A DNA stretch of 64,000 nt from Nocardia sp. SYP-A9097 (GTDB lineage Bacteria > Actinomycetota > Actinomycetes > Mycobacteriales > Mycobacteriaceae). The DNA lies in contig NZ_WJIC01000030.1 in NCBI RefSeq assembly GCF_009649815.1, forward strand, positions 1-64,000, written 5' to 3'. Positions 8,357 to 16,543 of this stretch are shown in pieces. Within the stretch, counting starts at the first letter, position 1; every line of letters starts with the position of its first letter. A model generated the notes under the pieces. That model did no database searches, was not told the DNA's origin, and saw nothing but the letters and a program-made list of their open reading frames with translations. The position numbers and the translations under genes are program-made.

Positions 8357-8599
8357 ATGAGCACCAATCCTTTCGATGACGAAGACGGCCGGTTCTTCGT
8401 CCTGGTCAACGACGAGGAACAGCACTCCCTGTGGCCTGCCTTCGCCGAGGTTCCGGCGGGTTGGCGGGTCGTGTTCGGTGAGGACTCGCGCGCCGCGTGC
8501 GTCGAGTACGTCGAGAAGAACTGGACGGATATGCGTCCCAAGAGCCTTCGTGATGCCATGGCCGCCGATGATGCGGCCCGTCAGGCGGCGCAGTCCTGA
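8357..8599 (+). CDS. MbtH-like protein
   Basis: An 80-residue MbtH-family protein. The family signature is seen as NPFDDEDGRFFVLVNDEEQHSLWP followed by AGWRVVFGE and a C-terminal WTDMRPKSLR segment, with the conserved Trp residues. MbtH-like proteins bind NRPS adenylation domains and are needed for their solubility or activity. A GAGGTGAA ribosome site precedes the ATG. It is not inside the NRPS operon but 6 kb downstream of the NRPS end, separated by otsA and the hydrolase, so it may serve this NRPS, another one, or several. A hairpin follows at 8649. Confidence 0.96.
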   Translation: MSTNPFDDEDGRFFVLVNDEEQHSLWPAFAEVPAGWRVVFGEDSRAACVEYVEKNWTDMRPKSLRDAMAADDAARQAAQS

Positions 8600-8648
8600 T
8601 ATCTAGCGGTTGACCCGATACTGCGCAGGAACGGTTCCGGATGCGGCA

Positions 8649-8669
8649 GGCGGCGCCATAAGCGCCGCC
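8649..8669. terminator. Hairpin downstream of MbtH-like gene
   Basis: An 8-bp GC stem (GGCGGCGC at 8649-8656 with GCGCCGCC at 8662-8669) and 5-base loop, 50 bases past the stop. There is no T-run, so termination efficiency is uncertain. Confidence 0.5.
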
Positions 8670-8724
8670 CCGCCGTGCTTCGGTCCGGCTTCTGACAGCG
8701 TCAGATCGACCGGGACGTCGGCTT

Positions 8725-8754
8725 TTCCGCGCAGCCGACCCACCCGGTTATGAT
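8725..8754 (+). promoter_or_regulatory. Promoter of tRNA-Thr
   Basis: TATGAT at 8749-8754 is a good -10 hexamer and TTCCGC at 8725-8730 a weak -35 at 18 bases spacing. The start would be near 8761, about 24 bases before the mature tRNA end. Confidence 0.5.
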
Positions 8755-8784
8755 GGGCACCGCTTTTGAAAAGGGCACCGTCAC

Positions 8785-8856
8785 GCCTCCTTAGCTCAGT
8801 GGTAGAGCACCGCTCTTGTAAAGCGAAGGTCGTCAGTTCAATCCTGACAGGGGGCT
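8785..8856 (+). tRNA. tRNA-Thr (anticodon TGT)
   Basis: A complete cloverleaf can be drawn: acceptor GCCTCCT with AGGGGGC (one G-T pair), D-arm GCTC...GAGC, anticodon loop CTTGTAA giving TGT, T-arm GTCAG-TTCAATC-CTGAC and discriminator T. CCA is not encoded. It reads ACA codons. It lies just upstream of phoP, as a lone tRNA gene followed at once by a strong terminator. Confidence 0.97.
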
Positions 8857-8862
8857 CTGTAC

Positions 8863-8904
8863 CCGCCTCCCCACGACTTCGGTCATGGGGAGGCGGTCTT
8901 TTTT
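8863..8904 (+). terminator. Rho-independent terminator of tRNA-Thr
   Basis: An 11-bp stem CCGCCTCCCCA (8863-8873) pairs with 8886-8896, capped by a GAC-TTCG-GTC tetraloop hairpin, followed by TC and six T residues at 8899-8904. This is the clearest intrinsic terminator in the window. Confidence 0.95.
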
Positions 8905-8977
8905 GGTTTGCACCGCTCCCAGGAAACTCCCAGGTTTGGTACAGGGAGTTCGATGATGCGGGCTGCAGGATGAGGTC

Positions 8978-9712
8978 ATGACAGGTGTGCCCGGGGGTCG
9001 TGAAGCCGAAGCCAGAGTGCTTATCGTCGATGACGAACCGATGATTGTGGAGTTGCTGTCGGTGAGTCTGCGGTATCAGGGGTTCGAGGTGGCGACCGCG
9101 GGATCGGGGACCGAGGGGTTGGATCGGGCCAAGATGTTTCGGCCGGATGCGCTCATCGTGGATGTGATGATGCCGGGGATGGATGGGTTCGGGCTGTTGC
9201 GGCGGTTGCGGGCCGATGGGATCGATGCGCCTGTGCTGTTTTTGACCGCGCGGGACGAAGTGGACGACAAGATCACCGGATTGACGCTCGGGGCAGACGA
9301 TTACGTGACCAAGCCGTTCAGTCTCGAAGAGGTGGTGGCGCGGTTGCGGGTGATTTTGCGGCGGGCGGGGCGGGCCGCGCCGGAGGAGAAGTCGTCGCGG
9401 TTGCGGTTCGCCGATATCGAACTCGACGACGACACCCATGAGGTGTGGAAGGCGGGGGAGCCGGTTCCGTTGTCGCCCACCGAGTTCACGCTGCTGCGGT
9501 ACTTCATGGTCAACGCGGGCACGGTGTTGAGCAAGCCGCGCATTCTGGATCACGTGTGGCGCTACGACTTCGGCGGTGAGGTCGGCGTGGTGGAGACCTA
9601 TGTGTCGTATCTGCGTAAGAAGGTCGATACCGGGCCGGATCGGCTCATTCACACGCTGCGCGGGGTCGGCTATGTCATGCGGGAGCCGCATCGCCGGTCG
9701 GCCGCTAAATGA
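8978..9712 (+). CDS. phoP: Response regulator PhoP (OmpR family)
   Basis: A 244-residue two-domain regulator. The receiver domain carries the acidic pair in IVDDEP, phospho-acceptor Asp62 in LIVDVMMPGMDG and Lys at about 112 in DDYVTKPFS. The winged-helix DNA-binding domain includes LSPTEFTLLRYF, ILDHVWRYDFGG and VETYVSYLRKKVDTG. The stretch ELLSVSLRYQGFEV and the DNA-binding half match mycobacterial PhoP closely from memory, rather than other OmpR paralogues. In M. tuberculosis PhoP controls lipid and virulence genes and pH/phosphate-linked responses. It overlaps phoR by four bases (ATGA), and the convergent HIT gene after phoR is the same arrangement as Rv0757-Rv0759c. Confidence 0.93.
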   Translation: MTGVPGGREAEARVLIVDDEPMIVELLSVSLRYQGFEVATAGSGTEGLDRAKMFRPDALIVDVMMPGMDGFGLLRRLRADGIDAPVLFLTARDEVDDKITGLTLGADDYVTKPFSLEEVVARLRVILRRAGRAAPEEKSSRLRFADIELDDDTHEVWKAGEPVPLSPTEFTLLRYFMVNAGTVLSKPRILDHVWRYDFGGEVGVVETYVSYLRKKVDTGPDRLIHTLRGVGYVMREPHRRSAAK

Positions 9713-11172
9713 GCCGACGCGCCCGGTTGTCGGATCGGCTCGCCGCGGTACCGCTGCGCACCACCCTCGCCCTGGCGCTGGTCTCGCTCGCGGGTATCGG
9801 GCTGCTGGTCTCCGGGATCGCGGTCACCACTCTTATGAACAATGTGCTCATCGATCGCATCGACCGGCAGTTGAGCGAGGCCGCGCACAGTTGGGCCGCA
9901 CCGGGTGCGCGCCGGCCCGAAACGCTGCCCGCACCACCCGCCGGTAAGGAGCGTCCGGCCGATCTGCTCTATGTGCGCGTACAGGATTCGACCGGGAAGC
10001 TGACCTTGCACCTGGATGTCGGCACCGGGCAGCCGGATGTGCCGGAGAATCTCGGCAGGCATGCGGTCACCGTCGGCTCCATCGGCAATTCGGGTGAGGA
10101 GTGGCGGGTCCTGCGCGTCACCAATCAGAACGGCACCAGCATTGTCGCGCTGCGCATGGATCAGACCCAGAGCATTCTGGATCGGCTGATTCTGCTGCAG
10201 GTGGTGATCGGGGCGCTGGTGCTGGCCGCGCTGGCGGTTGTCGCACGCCTGGTGATCCGGCGCAGTCTGCGACCCCTGGAAGCGGTCGAGCGCACCGCCG
10301 CGGCCATCGCGGGCGGTGACCTGCATCAGCGAGTTCCCATGCGCGGCAACGACACCGAGGTGGATCGGCTGTCGCAATCGCTGAACACCATGCTCACCCA
10401 GATTCAGCAGGCGTTCGCGGCCACCGAAGCCTCCGAGGAGGGGGCGCGGCGCTCCGAGGCCAAGATGCGGCAGTTCGTCGCCGACGCCAGCCATGAATTG
10501 CGCACACCGCTCACCACCATCAAAGGCTTCTCCGAGCTGTACCGGCAGGGCGCGATCACCGAACCCGAGCTGCTGATGGATCGCATCGAACGCGAATCCA
10601 AGCGGATGGGACTACTGGTCGAGGATCTGCTCATGCTGGCGCGGCTCGACGCGCAGCGTCCGGTGGAGCGGCGTCCGGTGGATCTGCTGACCATTGCCAG
10701 CGATGCGGTGCACAATGCGCGCGCCCTCGCCGCCGTACAGCAAGGTGACGGGCCCGCGCGGCCCATCGATCTGGAGATCCGTTCCGGCTCAGGGACTTTG
10801 GAGATCGCCGGGGACGAGACGCGGCTGCGGCAGATCCTGGCCAATCTGCTCAATAACGCGCTCGTGCACACACCGCCCGAGGCGGCGGTCACCGTGCGGC
10901 TCACACCCTCCGACGCGGATGTCCTCATCGAGGTCGCCGATACCGGGCCGGGGCTCGCGCCGGAACAGGCCGAGCGGGTCTTCGAACGCTTCTACCGCAC
11001 CGACGCCTCGCGCAGCCGGGTCAGCGGCGGTACCGGGCTCGGGCTCTCGATCGTGCAGGCACTGGTCACCGCGCACGGTGGCGTGGTGTCGGTGACCAGT
11101 GCACCGGGTGCGGGGACGACCTTCAGTGTGCGATTGCCGCGAACCGGTCAGTCCGGGACATTGGCGCCGTAA
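9709..11172 (+). CDS. phoR: Sensor histidine kinase PhoR
   Basis: A 487-residue membrane kinase that would phosphorylate PhoP. Transmembrane segments lie at about residues 18-41 and 160-184, bounding a ~120-residue extracytoplasmic sensor region; a HAMP domain follows (RSLRPLEAVERTAAAIAGGD). The dimerisation/phospho-acceptor site is ADASHELRTPLTTIKG with His262. The ATPase domain shows the N-box NLLNNALVHTPP, DTGPGLAPEQ and GGTGLGLSIV. Its 3' end overlaps the convergent HIT gene by 25 bases. Confidence 0.93.
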   Translation: MSRRARLSDRLAAVPLRTTLALALVSLAGIGLLVSGIAVTTLMNNVLIDRIDRQLSEAAHSWAAPGARRPETLPAPPAGKERPADLLYVRVQDSTGKLTLHLDVGTGQPDVPENLGRHAVTVGSIGNSGEEWRVLRVTNQNGTSIVALRMDQTQSILDRLILLQVVIGALVLAALAVVARLVIRRSLRPLEAVERTAAAIAGGDLHQRVPMRGNDTEVDRLSQSLNTMLTQIQQAFAATEASEEGARRSEAKMRQFVADASHELRTPLTTIKGFSELYRQGAITEPELLMDRIERESKRMGLLVEDLLMLARLDAQRPVERRPVDLLTIASDAVHNARALAAVQQGDGPARPIDLEIRSGSGTLEIAGDETRLRQILANLLNNALVHTPPEAAVTVRLTPSDADVLIEVADTGPGLAPEQAERVFERFYRTDASRSRVSGGTGLGLSIVQALVTAHGGVVSVTSAPGAGTTFSVRLPRTGQSGTLAP

Positions 11173-11573
11173 CCCAGATCGCGCAGCGCCTGCTGGATCT
11201 TGGCCTGCGCCTCGTCGAGGGATTCTTTGCTCGGCTCCGGATCCGCGCCGGTGATATCGAAATCACCGAGCTCGAATGCCGGAAAGACATGCAGGTGCAG
11301 ATGCGGCACCTCCAGACCCGCGATGAGCAGACCCGCGCGCGGGGCATCCCAGGCCGCCCGCACCGCGCGGCCGATCGTCTGGGCGACCCCGGTCAGCCGG
11401 GACATGGTCTCCGGATCCACGTCCTGCCACTGATCGATCTCCTTGCGCGGCACCACCAGCGTGTGCCCCTGCGTGACCGGCGCGATGGTGAGGAAGGCGA
11501 CGAATTCGTCGTCCTCCCAGACGAATCGGCCCGGCAGCTGACCTTCGATGATCATTGAGAAAACAGAAGCCAT
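11148..11573 (-). CDS. HIT-family nucleotide-binding protein (Rv0759c-like)
   Basis: A 141-residue histidine-triad protein. The catalytic motif HLHLHVFPA is near residue 93, after PVTQGHTLVVPRKEI, which is typical of HIT nucleoside-phosphate hydrolases/transferases. The start at 11573 (MASVFSMI) matches the usual N-terminus of the family; the open frame extends further upstream but without family sequence and into purD antisense. Position, convergent with phoR, corresponds to M. tuberculosis Rv0759c. A second HIT gene lies at 18050. Confidence 0.9.
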   Translation of the reverse strand: MASVFSMIIEGQLPGRFVWEDDEFVAFLTIAPVTQGHTLVVPRKEIDQWQDVDPETMSRLTGVAQTIGRAVRAAWDAPRAGLLIAGLEVPHLHLHVFPAFELGDFDITGADPEPSKESLDEAQAKIQQALRDLGYGANVPD

Positions 11574-11778
11574 GCCCGGCAGATTACGCGCGGTGGGTGA
11601 AGGCCGCCCCGACACAGCCACCGTCCGCCGCAACTCGCCCCGCTGGTCGGGCTGCCGCGCGAGTACTCGGCTCATCCATAGCCCGGGGCGCGGCCGCGGA
11701 CGAACGCTATTCCGTTTCGCCGGGTCTCGCGTGGAACCGCCCGGGGCCGGTCGACGCGCACGCTTTAAGCTGTCTGCC

Positions 11779-13065
11779 GTGCGCGTACTCGTCATCGGTT
11801 CCGGAGCCCGTGAACATGCCCTCGCCCTGGCCTTGCGCCGGGACCCGGCGGTGACCGCGGTGTCGGTCGCGCCCGGTAACGCGGGGATCGCCCAGCATGT
11901 GGAGGTGCGAGCGGTCGACCCCAGTTCGGGTGAAGAGGTGGCCGCCCTCGCCAAGGAGCTCGGTGTCGACCTGGTCGTGGTCGGGCCGGAGGTGCCGCTG
12001 GTGCTCGGTGTCGCCGATGCGGTGCGGGCCGCCGGGATTCCGGCCTTCGGGCCGTCCGCCGCGGCCGCGCGGATCGAAGGGTCCAAGGCGTTCGCCAAGG
12101 ATGTGATGAACGCGGCCGGTGTGCGCACCGCGCACAGTGAGATCGTCGATCACCCGGGTGAGCTGGATGCCGCGCTGGATCGCTTCGGGCCGACCTGGGT
12201 CGTCAAGGATGACGGGCTGGCCGCGGGCAAGGGTGTCGTCGTGACGGCCGACCGGTCGATCGCGCGCGAGCACGGGGCCGAACTGCTGGAGAACGGGCAT
12301 CCGGTACTGCTGGAGTCCTTCCTGGACGGGCCCGAGGTATCGCTGTTCTGCCTGGTCGACGGTGAGACCGTGGTGCCGCTGCTGCCCGCGCAGGACCACA
12401 AGCGCGTCGGCGACGGGGACACGGGGCCGAATACCGGTGGCATGGGCGCGTACACGCCACTGCCTTGGCTGACCGATGAGACTCTGCAGGCCATCGTCGA
12501 TGATGTGGTGAAACCCGTTGCGGCCGAAATGGTTTGGCGTGGAGTTCCGTTCAGCGGACTGCTGTACGCCGGGCTCGCCGTCGGCTCGTCCGGTCCCGCC
12601 GTCATCGAATTCAATTGCCGCTTCGGCGATCCCGAGACCCAGGCCGTACTGGCCATGCTGGACAGCCCGCTCGGTGAACTGCTGTACGCCACCGCCACCG
12701 GAACCCTCGGTGAGGTCGAGGCGCCGCGCTGGAAGGACGGCGCCGCCGTCACCGTCGTGCTCGCCGCCGAGAACTACCCGGGCCGCCCGCGCAGCGGTGA
12801 CGTCATCACCGGGGCCGAATCCTCCGGCACCGGAACCGAATCCGAGGTGCTGCACGCGGGAACCGCACTGCGCGAAGACGGTTCGATCGTCTCCGCCGGT
12901 GGACGCGTCCTCGCCATTATCGGCCAGGGCGCGGACCTCTCCGAGGCCCGCGAGAACGCCTACACCCGCCTCGCCGGAATCAAGCTGCCCGGCGGCCACT
13001 TCCGCACCGATATCGCCTTGGCAGCGGTAGAAGGCCGCATCACCGTCCCCGAACCGGCGGTCTAG
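11779..13065 (+). CDS. purD: Phosphoribosylamine-glycine ligase (GAR synthetase)
   Basis: A 428-residue ATP-grasp ligase for the second step of purine synthesis, making GAR from phosphoribosylamine and glycine. The N-terminal VRVLVIGSGAREHALA is the standard PurD start; GPSAAAARIEGSKAFAKD, KDDGLAAGKGVVV, HKRVGDGDTGPNTGGMGAY and EFNCRFGDPETQ follow in order. GTG at 11779 is the only start that fits the family N-terminus. Its TAG stop shares the tetranucleotide CTAG with the convergent M23 gene. It is the first of seven pur genes spread over 39 kb. Confidence 0.97.
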   Translation: MRVLVIGSGAREHALALALRRDPAVTAVSVAPGNAGIAQHVEVRAVDPSSGEEVAALAKELGVDLVVVGPEVPLVLGVADAVRAAGIPAFGPSAAAARIEGSKAFAKDVMNAAGVRTAHSEIVDHPGELDAALDRFGPTWVVKDDGLAAGKGVVVTADRSIAREHGAELLENGHPVLLESFLDGPEVSLFCLVDGETVVPLLPAQDHKRVGDGDTGPNTGGMGAYTPLPWLTDETLQAIVDDVVKPVAAEMVWRGVPFSGLLYAGLAVGSSGPAVIEFNCRFGDPETQAVLAMLDSPLGELLYATATGTLGEVEAPRWKDGAAVTVVLAAENYPGRPRSGDVITGAESSGTGTESEVLHAGTALREDGSIVSAGGRVLAIIGQGADLSEARENAYTRLAGIKLPGGHFRTDIALAAVEGRITVPEPAV

Positions 13066-14456
13066 TTCAGCGAGATCCCGCGCTGGGCCAGCCAGGTCTG
13101 CGGATCGACGTGCTGCCCGTTGACGATGATCTCGAAGTGCAGGTGCGGACCGGTGGAGTCGCCGCGATTGCCGATACGGGCGATCTGCATGCCCGCCGGG
13201 ACGCGCTCGCCCACCGAGACGAAGAAGTCGTACATGTGCCCGTAGACGGAGATGGTGCCGTCGTCGTGCCGGATGCGCACCCACAGCCCGAAGCCCTGCG
13301 CCGGGCCCGCGTCGATGACCGTGCCCGCCGCGACCGCGTAGATCGGTGAACCGAGCGGTCCGGCGATATCGATGCCCGCGTGGAAAGTGCCCCAGCGCGC
13401 ACCGAACCCGGAGGTGAACGCGCCTATCGCCGGTAGGACGAAGCCGCCGACCCCGGGTAGTACGAAGCCCGGCGGCAGGGTGCCGGCCGGTGCGGGACCG
13501 ACCATCCACGGCTGCTGCTCGCCGTTCACCGCCGCCGCGGCCTCGGCTTTGGCGCGTTCGAGGGTCGTGCGGGCGGCGGCGGCCACCACCGCCGATTCGC
13601 GCAGGCGCTCACCGTTGCTGATCGCGTCCAGATATCGTTTCGCCGACTCCGCCGCAGTATGTACCTGCAACGGGTGCGCCACCGGAACCCGCAGTGCCAC
13701 ACCGGGTTCCACCGCCGCATCGGTCGGAATCAACCCGAGTCCGCTGTCCGCGGCCGCGAATACCAGCACCGCGACCACCCCGCCGATCAGCACCCGATGC
13801 CGAATCGCCCAGGCCCGCGCTACCGGCGCCTGCCGCCGCACTTCCCCTTTGCCCCGCTCGACCAGTTCGTCGAACTCGGCGCGAGACCGCGGCCGCGTGT
13901 CCCAGAGCTCGAGCGCCTGATCCCGGACCACCGGCACCCGTTTGCGCGCCTGTGTCAGCCCGCGCGCCCCCGCTCGCGCACCCCGAGCCAGCTGCGCCCG
14001 CGCGAATGTCGACGCCCGGCCTGGCGTATCCAGCCGCAGCCGAACCCCCGGCATGAAACTGTCGACCCCGGCCCGAAACTCGCGTTCTGCTTCGTTCCCT
14101 GAAGTCTCGAAGTCCGCTTCCTGCGAAGCCGAGAACTTCTCCTGCTCGGTCGCGGACGTCTGCGCGTTGCTCCGTCCGCGCGAGGTCTTGTTTCCAGCCG
14201 TGTGGCCCTCGGATTCGGCGTGTTGCTCGCACGCGACGCCAGGGCTTGGCTCATCGAGCGCCGAATCAGCCTCTGTCGCAGGTTCATCCCGCGTGTTCGC
14301 GATGGTGGCGGTTGCGGGGTGTGCCGAGTTGGGCGTGGGCTGGGCGGTCGCGTCGTCGGCGGCCTTCGCGTCAGGCGCGTGTCCGTTGGTGGTGTGCGCA
14401 GCGGCGTCATGATGTCCCGCCGGGTCCTCCTCGGTGGTTGCCGGTCCCCCCTGCAT
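13062..14456 (-). CDS. Membrane-anchored M23 metallopeptidase
   Basis: A 464-residue protein with an acidic, low-complexity cytoplasmic N-terminal half, one transmembrane helix at about 218-240 (LIGGVVAVLVFAAA) and an extracytoplasmic C-terminal LytM/M23 domain. Zinc ligands are in HAGIDIAG (HxxxD) and PHLHFEI (HxH), with SGFGARWG before them and VYGHMY between. Such enzymes cut or regulate peptidoglycan cross-links. The start at 14456 is set by a strong GAGGAGG ribosome site five bases upstream; in-frame ATGs at 14486 and 14474 lack one. It is divergent from the aminotransferase gene, with only 71 bases between. Confidence 0.9.
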   Translation of the reverse strand: MQGGPATTEEDPAGHHDAAAHTTNGHAPDAKAADDATAQPTPNSAHPATATIANTRDEPATEADSALDEPSPGVACEQHAESEGHTAGNKTSRGRSNAQTSATEQEKFSASQEADFETSGNEAEREFRAGVDSFMPGVRLRLDTPGRASTFARAQLARGARAGARGLTQARKRVPVVRDQALELWDTRPRSRAEFDELVERGKGEVRRQAPVARAWAIRHRVLIGGVVAVLVFAAADSGLGLIPTDAAVEPGVALRVPVAHPLQVHTAAESAKRYLDAISNGERLRESAVVAAAARTTLERAKAEAAAAVNGEQQPWMVGPAPAGTLPPGFVLPGVGGFVLPAIGAFTSGFGARWGTFHAGIDIAGPLGSPIYAVAAGTVIDAGPAQGFGLWVRIRHDDGTISVYGHMYDFFVSVGERVPAGMQIARIGNRGDSTGPHLHFEIIVNGQHVDPQTWLAQRGISLN

Positions 14457-14527
14457 ATGAGCCTCCTCAGGCATTCCGGCGGCCATTGCCGGACAGGCGG
14501 GGGAGTGGGTGCTCTACCGTCTGTCGA

Positions 14528-15685
14528 GTGCGTATCGAATCTCGCCGGTCGACCATTCCACCTTTTTACGTGATGGATGTCTGGAAGGCAGCAGCTGAAC
14601 GGGCCCGGACTCATGGGGATGTGCTGGTGCTGGCCGCCGGACAGCCTTCAACGCCCGCTCCGCGGGCGGTTTTGCGGGCCACCAAAGAGGCCATGGATTC
14701 CGAATTGCTGGGCTATACCGAGACATTCGGGATTCTGGCACTGCGGGAGGCGATCGCGGAGCATCACCGGAGCACCTATGGGGTGCAGGTCAGCGCCGAT
14801 GATGTGGTGGTGACGACCGGGTCGTCGGGTGCGTTCACGCTGATTTTCCTGGCGGCTTTCGATGTCGGCGACACCGTGGTGGTGGCGCGGCCGGGATACC
14901 CCGCCTACCGGAACACGCTGACGGCATTGGGCTGCAATGTGATCGAGTTGGATTGCGGTCCCGAGACCCGATTCCAGCCGACCGTGGCCATGCTCGAGGC
15001 CCTGCCCGAGCCGCCTGCGGGATTGATCGTGGCGAGCCCGGCCAATCCGACCGGGACCATGATCGCCCCGTCGGAGCTGGCAGCCCTGGCACGCTGGTGT
15101 GATGCGCACGGCACGCTGCTGATCTCCGACGAGATCTATCACGGCATCGTTTACGACGACACCGAACCGACGTCTTCCGCTTGGGAGACTTCCCGCGAAT
15201 CGATCGTCATCGGCTCGGTCTCGAAATACTTCTCCATGACCGGCTGGCGGCTCGGCTGGATGCTGGTGCCCGAGGGCATGCGCCCGGCCCTGCAACGCCT
15301 CGCCTCGAATATGACCGTCTGCCCGCCCGCTATTTCGCAGTACGCGGCCGTGCACGCTTTCGGCGCGGAAGCCAAGGCCGAACTCGACGGGCATGTGGCG
15401 CGCTATGCCGCGAATCGGCAACTGCTGCTTTCGGGTCTGCCGAAGCTCGGCATCACCGATCTGGCTCCGGCGGATGGCGCGTTCTACGCGTACGCGAATA
15501 TCGCGCATCTGACCGATGATTCGATGGCGTGGTGTACCGAGGTGCTCGATCGGACGGGTGTGGCGCTGGCGCCGGGTATCGACTTCGACACCGTGAACGG
15601 CGTTCATACCGTGCGCTTCTCGTTCGCGGGGGCGAGCTCCGATATCGAAGAAGCAATGGACCGGTTGGGACGGTATCTGGCCTGA
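14528..15685 (+). CDS. Class I/II PLP-dependent aminotransferase
   Basis: A 385-residue fold-type I aminotransferase. The PLP lysine is Lys233 in SVSKYFSMTGWRLGW; SPANPTGTM and SDEIYHGIVYDD hold the Asn and Asp/Tyr that contact the cofactor, and VRFSFAG near the end holds the substrate-carboxylate Arg. The GTG at 14528 gives the usual short N-terminal arm. Substrate (aspartate, alanine, aromatic or other) cannot be told from sequence. It is followed after 67 bases by a TetR gene that could be co-transcribed. Confidence 0.88.
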   Translation: MRIESRRSTIPPFYVMDVWKAAAERARTHGDVLVLAAGQPSTPAPRAVLRATKEAMDSELLGYTETFGILALREAIAEHHRSTYGVQVSADDVVVTTGSSGAFTLIFLAAFDVGDTVVVARPGYPAYRNTLTALGCNVIELDCGPETRFQPTVAMLEALPEPPAGLIVASPANPTGTMIAPSELAALARWCDAHGTLLISDEIYHGIVYDDTEPTSSAWETSRESIVIGSVSKYFSMTGWRLGWMLVPEGMRPALQRLASNMTVCPPAISQYAAVHAFGAEAKAELDGHVARYAANRQLLLSGLPKLGITDLAPADGAFYAYANIAHLTDDSMAWCTEVLDRTGVALAPGIDFDTVNGVHTVRFSFAGASSDIEEAMDRLGRYLA

Positions 15686-15720
15686 ACGGCCCCCGGAAGC
15701 GCCGTTCCCGGCGAATCGGC

Positions 15721-15752
15721 ACAGATCGCACAGATTCGGTACAGATGAACCG
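15721..15752 (+). promoter_or_regulatory. ACAGAT direct repeats and probable leaderless promoter of the TetR gene
   Basis: ACAGAT occurs at 15721, 15730 and 15741. The third copy lies within TACAGAT, which would serve as a -10 element seven bases before the ATG at 15753, consistent with a leaderless mRNA. The repeats could be an operator for the regulator itself. Confidence 0.35.
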
Positions 15753-16382
15753 ATGAGGACTGGCACGATTGCATCCGTGACCACTGCGACGACTCCGAAA
15801 GGCGAACGGCGTCGCCAAGCGCTGGTTTGTGCCGCCGCCGAACTGCTCCTCGAGGGCGGCTTCGAGGCGGTTCGGCACCGCTCGGTGGCGACGCGTGCGG
15901 AGCTGCCGCTCGCGTCCACCACCTACTACTTCGAATCGCTGGAGGATTTGATCGCGCGCGCGGTCGAATTCTCCGGCAATGCCGAACTGGAGGCCATGCG
16001 CCGCCGCGTCGGTGAGGTGACGCATCGTCGCCGTGCCGCCGAGGCGACCGTGGATCTGGTGCTGGATCTGCTCGTCGGCCCCGAGCACGCCGATGCCGAT
16101 GCCCGCGGCCAGCTCATCGCCCGCTATGAGCGTTCGGTGGCCTCGGCCCGCCATCCCGAACTACGTGAGGTCCAGCTCCGACTACGCGCCCAGTTGGATG
16201 AGCTGCTCGCCGATGTTCTGCGCCGCTCCGATCGCGTGGTCCGCCCCGAACAAACCCGGAGACTGGTGGCGGTGGTCGACGGCGCGGTGGTGACCGCCCT
16301 CGGCGAGGCCGACCCGCAACCCCGCCGCATGGCGCGCGGCGCACTCTTAGAGGTGATCGACATCGTTGCTCCCCCAACCTAA
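15753..16382 (+). CDS. TetR-family transcriptional regulator
   Basis: A 209-residue regulator with an N-terminal TetR helix-turn-helix (GERRRQALVCAAAELLLEGG, then HRSVATRAELPLASTTYYF at about 49-67) and a helical C-terminal domain for ligand binding and dimerisation. The tail is unlike the classic TetR/QacR group, being short and Arg-rich. It may control itself, the upstream aminotransferase, or nearby genes. In M. tuberculosis a TetR-type gene (Rv0775) sits in the equivalent position before purB. Confidence 0.88.
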   Translation: MRTGTIASVTTATTPKGERRRQALVCAAAELLLEGGFEAVRHRSVATRAELPLASTTYYFESLEDLIARAVEFSGNAELEAMRRRVGEVTHRRRAAEATVDLVLDLLVGPEHADADARGQLIARYERSVASARHPELREVQLRLRAQLDELLADVLRRSDRVVRPEQTRRLVAVVDGAVVTALGEADPQPRRMARGALLEVIDIVAPPT

Positions 16383-16410
16383 CTCGCCCGACCCTATTCG
16401 AACATGCCCC

Positions 16411-16535
16411 CCAAGTTCGCGGCCCGTCTCGGTTCTGGACCGAGCGGAGCGGAGGAGCGAAGCGGGGGAGCGGAGGGAGGGAAGAACCGAGACTTCGGGG
16501 GCCGCGAACCGCCCGGAGCGAAGCGGAGGGCAAAA
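16411..16535. repeat. Intergenic imperfect palindrome, copy 1 (upstream of purB)
   Basis: Left arm TTCGCGGCCCGTCTCGGTTCT at 16416-16436 pairs with 16483-16508, enclosing a purine-rich GGAGCGGAGGAGCG-type core. Beyond the right arm is CGGAGCGAAGCGGAGG ending at GGGCAAAAT, nine bases before the purB GTG. Copies 2 and 3 (34874, 54406) share the arms and core in inverted orientation. Confidence 0.8.
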
Positions 16536-16543
16536 TAGACACA

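Noticed and set aside
8857..8960. Phage attachment site beside tRNA-Thr
   Set aside because: There is no repeat of the tRNA 3' end downstream and no integrase; the sequence there is a terminator.
8603..9691. 362-residue open frame on the minus strand over tRNA-Thr and phoP
   Set aside because: It reads through the tRNA gene and its terminator; the ELTTFALQER-type segment is only the translated antisense of the tRNA.
11707..13509. 600-residue open frame on the minus strand across purD and the M23 gene
   Set aside because: Antisense to two well-supported genes; no family motif and no ribosome site.
14246..14527. N-terminal extension of the aminotransferase
   Set aside because: The frame is open upstream but runs over the divergent M23 gene start and lacks family sequence; GTG 14528 fits the enzyme length.
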